From Paragonimus westermani (taxonomy: Eukaryota > Platyhelminthes > Trematoda > Plagiorchiida > Troglotrematidae): a stretch of 64,000 bases of DNA. Position numbers and translations under genes: made by a program. The notes beneath the pieces are model-generated. The model saw only the letters and a program-made list of their open reading frames with translations. It had not been told where the DNA came from and searched no databases. Positions 61,041-64,000 of the stretch are shown one piece after another. Position 1 is the first letter of the stretch. Every line of letters starts with the position of its first letter. The stretch covers positions 237,167 through 301,166 of the forward strand of contig QNGE01000281.1 of NCBI GenBank assembly GCA_008508345.1. The letters are read 5' to 3'.

Positions 61041-64000
61041 CGAATGTAAGGAGCGAACTGTACACTCTTGGTGATCTGACTCAATATTGATATAACCTAC
61101 GTGAAAGACAACCTGTGATACCGGTTGCTTGATTGATTCAGTAGGTTTGCTCCCAAATATGAACAGTAAATTGTCACATTGAGGGAAGAGAAAGAATGCC
61201 ATCTCTTACGTAAGCACCCTAGACGCTCATCTGCTACGCTTTATTGTGGAATTTCATGAGAGAACGGCTATCTTTCTCCACGAACTTTCATCTGTCCAAC
61301 TCACCGTCTTTTGTAGCAGAACAGCGCTGTCTTTTATTTTTCCGCGCGTTCCCACGGCGAATCTCTGGGACGCCATTGTGGCTTATGCACAAGGATTGGT
61401 TGTAATTTCAAAAGTGGATAGCATATATCCATATATGTGGTAGCTTAGCTGCTCAAAGACGGCGCTCTAAATTGTTAGGCAAGAAGTCCGAGTAGGACAA
61501 GCAATCGCAAGCAAACCCTAAGAGACAATTATATTACTATCCCAAGTTGTTATGATCTTTTTAAGTTGACCCACTTTCAGTCGCCCACCTGAGTGACAAG
61601 TACTTTCAGAATCGGATATATACTCGTCTGTCGAAGCTACCGGTTGTTCGGCCGATTTGTTAGCGGTCCAGTGATGAGTTCATTGTATTGCCTCCACTTC
61701 TTAGACGATAGTATTTTCATTTTGCATTTTCCCTTCTCAAGTTATGTCAGGAGAAGGGAACCCGATCAAATGGTAGAACTGGAAGACCACAACGTTCGAG
61801 CAGATTCTTCTAGGTATACGTGAGATTGGCAGAAGACTCAGGATGTTTTCTCACTTCAGGATGTTCCGATATCACCTTTATATGCTATAGCATCATTTTT
61901 CTCTGATTTGACGCCAAGTTCAGAAAAATCAAATTGTTTTTTGATAAGTAGCCAGAGAGGTGCAAACTGTGAGAATTGTGTCAGAATGAAGGAACAGAGC
62001 AAAACCTGAAACATTACATCGACATTTCAATACCGTGAACGGCTTGACACTGACGAACATCCCAACTGAGTTGGAGCATCGACCACTCACTCTGAGCGGT
62101 TGAAGGGCAGTTTATTTTCCAAAATGAAAACGCACGGTTATTATGGGCAACATGTCACCTGTTTAGGGTTTTGGTATGTTTTCTCTCCCACAATACCTAG
62201 GCTTGCTGCCAGCTCGGTTAGAACTGCTAGCGTAGGTCCATTCACAATGTAGGGACTAATGCAATATGTCTCCCTGATATACCTTAACAGGTTGGTAAGG
62301 TTCACCGAGTCTGGAATACTTTAGCTTCACACCAAAGAAACGGTACGAATCAAGTGAGCTTGGCATTTAGTCAGTTAAAAAGACATGGAGACACTGTAAA
62401 GCTGTAATCTACCAAAATATTGTTTTACATTATTTCAAAAGTCCATAGAACACTTTACAATTGGGGCATACGAAACGACAAACAGTCCCACAAAGATGAG
62501 GTTGGAGAGGAATCTTAATGTTGTCTAGAAACATTTCAAAAGCCAAACTGTTAATCAGAGCTGAGTTAGACAGAGAGCTGTACATGAGACATACAACGCT
62601 TTCTGTGAGTTGAAGCACGTCAAGTATAGCCATGAATAAACTTACGCTTGTTTCAACGACGAGGATAAATCTAACCACTGCTGGACTGGAGAATGACGTG
62701 ATGAGAAAAACAAAGCAGTTGTTCGTACAAACAATCTCTGTGACTTATAGATTTCATATACTGACGACTTTTGATAGCACTGAAAACATCAACCCTTTTA
62801 TTCATTTTCTCTGCTGTCCCTTGCACCACCAAACAAGCAAAATTTGACTATTTTCAAACAAGATAACAGTTCGATTTACATGTTATATAGCACGAAGCTT
62901 TGTCAGTGTTCAACAGTTTTCCAAACCTACACGAATTCTAAGACAATATCAGAAGTGACGCACATTTAGATCCTTACAAGGAGGAGTTTGGGTTACCCGG
63001 CAAGCAACCCCAATGTATAAGCTGCGTTCCATTGATATGACGAAATACTGAGAGCCAACGGCCGGGATGCATCATTTCAACATTTCCTGGGTGTATGAAG
63101 TTTGCAGCGATTGCATGATTCAGTTGCTGTTGGCGTTATTAGTTGTACTTGTAATTTGTCTTATATAAGGGTTGTGAAAACAAAGTTTAGCCCACTGAAT
63201 CGTATACCGATTTGCTGGTTTGATTCAAAGAGTCGTTACTGTCACTTTCACTGAAAAGAATTTAGTGACCAAAGATGGGAGCATATGCAGAGTTTGTCGA
63301 AGGTCTTGTATTATAAACATCGGGCCTGATCCAAACCAGTGGAATCAGCATCACACAGACGAGCACACGATTTGTTCCCCCTAACTGCGTTTTGTCAACC
63401 TGTTCACTTTGCTACAATTCCTGTACTGAAAACAGGTCCATATTACTGAATGTTTTTCACTTCCTCGTGTATACATTAAAGATGAACTTTTTGAAAAATT
63501 CATGTGTAAAACTGAACTAACTTCGTACTTATTTTGCGTACTGTGTTACTGTTTCACTAAACAAATTCGTCCACATATTGCGAGTCTTTAGAGTTGGTAG
63601 ATTCCCACAAGCTAAACGAGCGATACATAAACTTTTATGGTCTATCACTTTTTAGGGCATTTTCGGTCAAACGCCCCCCCCCCTTTGACTGTGCATGCGA
63701 TGAGGATTCGAACTACAGATTAGATTAGTATATCGATTGTTTCATGAAAGATAGAAACCGTTCATCCCAGTCTATGGTTCATCCATCCAAAAGGAGATAT
63801 AAGAAACAGGTTAAAACGGTAGTTTCACATATGGTTCTGATGAAAATAGTGACGGAAAATCGGATCACCAACGAGCTTAATTGTGCCACTAGCTGCCAAT
63901 TTCTCTAATAGTTACGGCGAATGCTTCAACGAAACGCATCGCAACAACGTGGGATATCTCTTTTTTTAAAAAAAACAGGCAGCTCATAGTACATGGCCGC
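61041..64000. other. Right end, nothing firmly recognised
   Basis: Short frames only. On the minus strand at 62,430-62,750 a 105-codon open stretch is hydrophobic, but such lengths are expected by chance here. A C10 run lies at 63,674-63,683. Close by, on the minus strand, TAGTTCGAATCCTC (about 63,703-63,716) resembles a B box without a clear A box. A T7A8 run lies at 63,961-63,975. Confidence 0.43.
63674..63683. repeat. Poly-C run
   Basis: Ten consecutive C, the longest such run in the window and a likely site of sequencing length error. Confidence 0.6.

Noticed and set aside
62430..62750. Hydrophobic minus-strand frame that might be a membrane protein exon
   Set aside because: About 105 open codons are expected by chance several times in the window, and no receptor or channel motif is present.
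1..64000. CRISPR arrays, rRNA genes, spliced-leader genes, operons
   Set aside because: No regularly spaced direct repeats were seen. GTTGCATG strings occur, but without the leader-like sequence that would precede them in a flatworm spliced-leader gene. No rRNA-like or bacterial gene-cluster sequence was found.

Overview
The window looks like repeat-rich, gene-poor nuclear DNA of a flatworm, most likely a digenean trematode. This is an inference: the retroelement proteins (a short-tailed RTE, a CR1, a Penelope-like element with a GIY-YIG nuclease, and a LINE with a C-terminal zinc finger) have the wording I know from trematode genomes. The background is AT-rich, reading frames are short and broken, and there is no bacterial gene organisation. 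No intact, confidently recognisable host gene is visible.

Layout. Bases 1-14,700 are mostly featureless, with tRNA-like SINE candidates near 2.0 and 3.37 kb and one decayed open frame at 13.03-13.80 kb. A 5'-truncated copy (copy A) of an unassigned LINE family lies at 14.70-16.33 kb (+). A decayed Penelope-like element lies at 27.07-28.79 kb (+), followed by a decayed CR1 LINE at 30.23-32.45 kb (+). A third SINE-like unit is at 35.4 kb (-). Weak host-exon candidates lie at 39.9-41.75 kb. A very decayed, possibly retroelement-derived stretch lies at 42.8-44.4 kb. A 5'-truncated RTE lies at 47.03-48.43 kb (-) and ends in a (CAT/ATG)n tail. Head to head with it, at 48.90-52.37 kb (+), is the most complete element: copy B of the same family as copy A, with endonuclease, reverse transcriptase, a terminal zinc finger and a long 3' UTR. 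A fold-back hairpin with a tRNA-like B box in each arm lies at 53.83-53.94 kb. The remainder holds little beyond one weak exon candidate at 60.77-61.04 kb.

Nothing here acts as an operon or pathway. Every recognisable protein belongs to a retroelement, and all of them carry stops or frameshifts, so the copies appear dead. Element boundaries are approximate because they come from reading protein motifs by eye. I did not find a previously undescribed biological system that the sequence can support.
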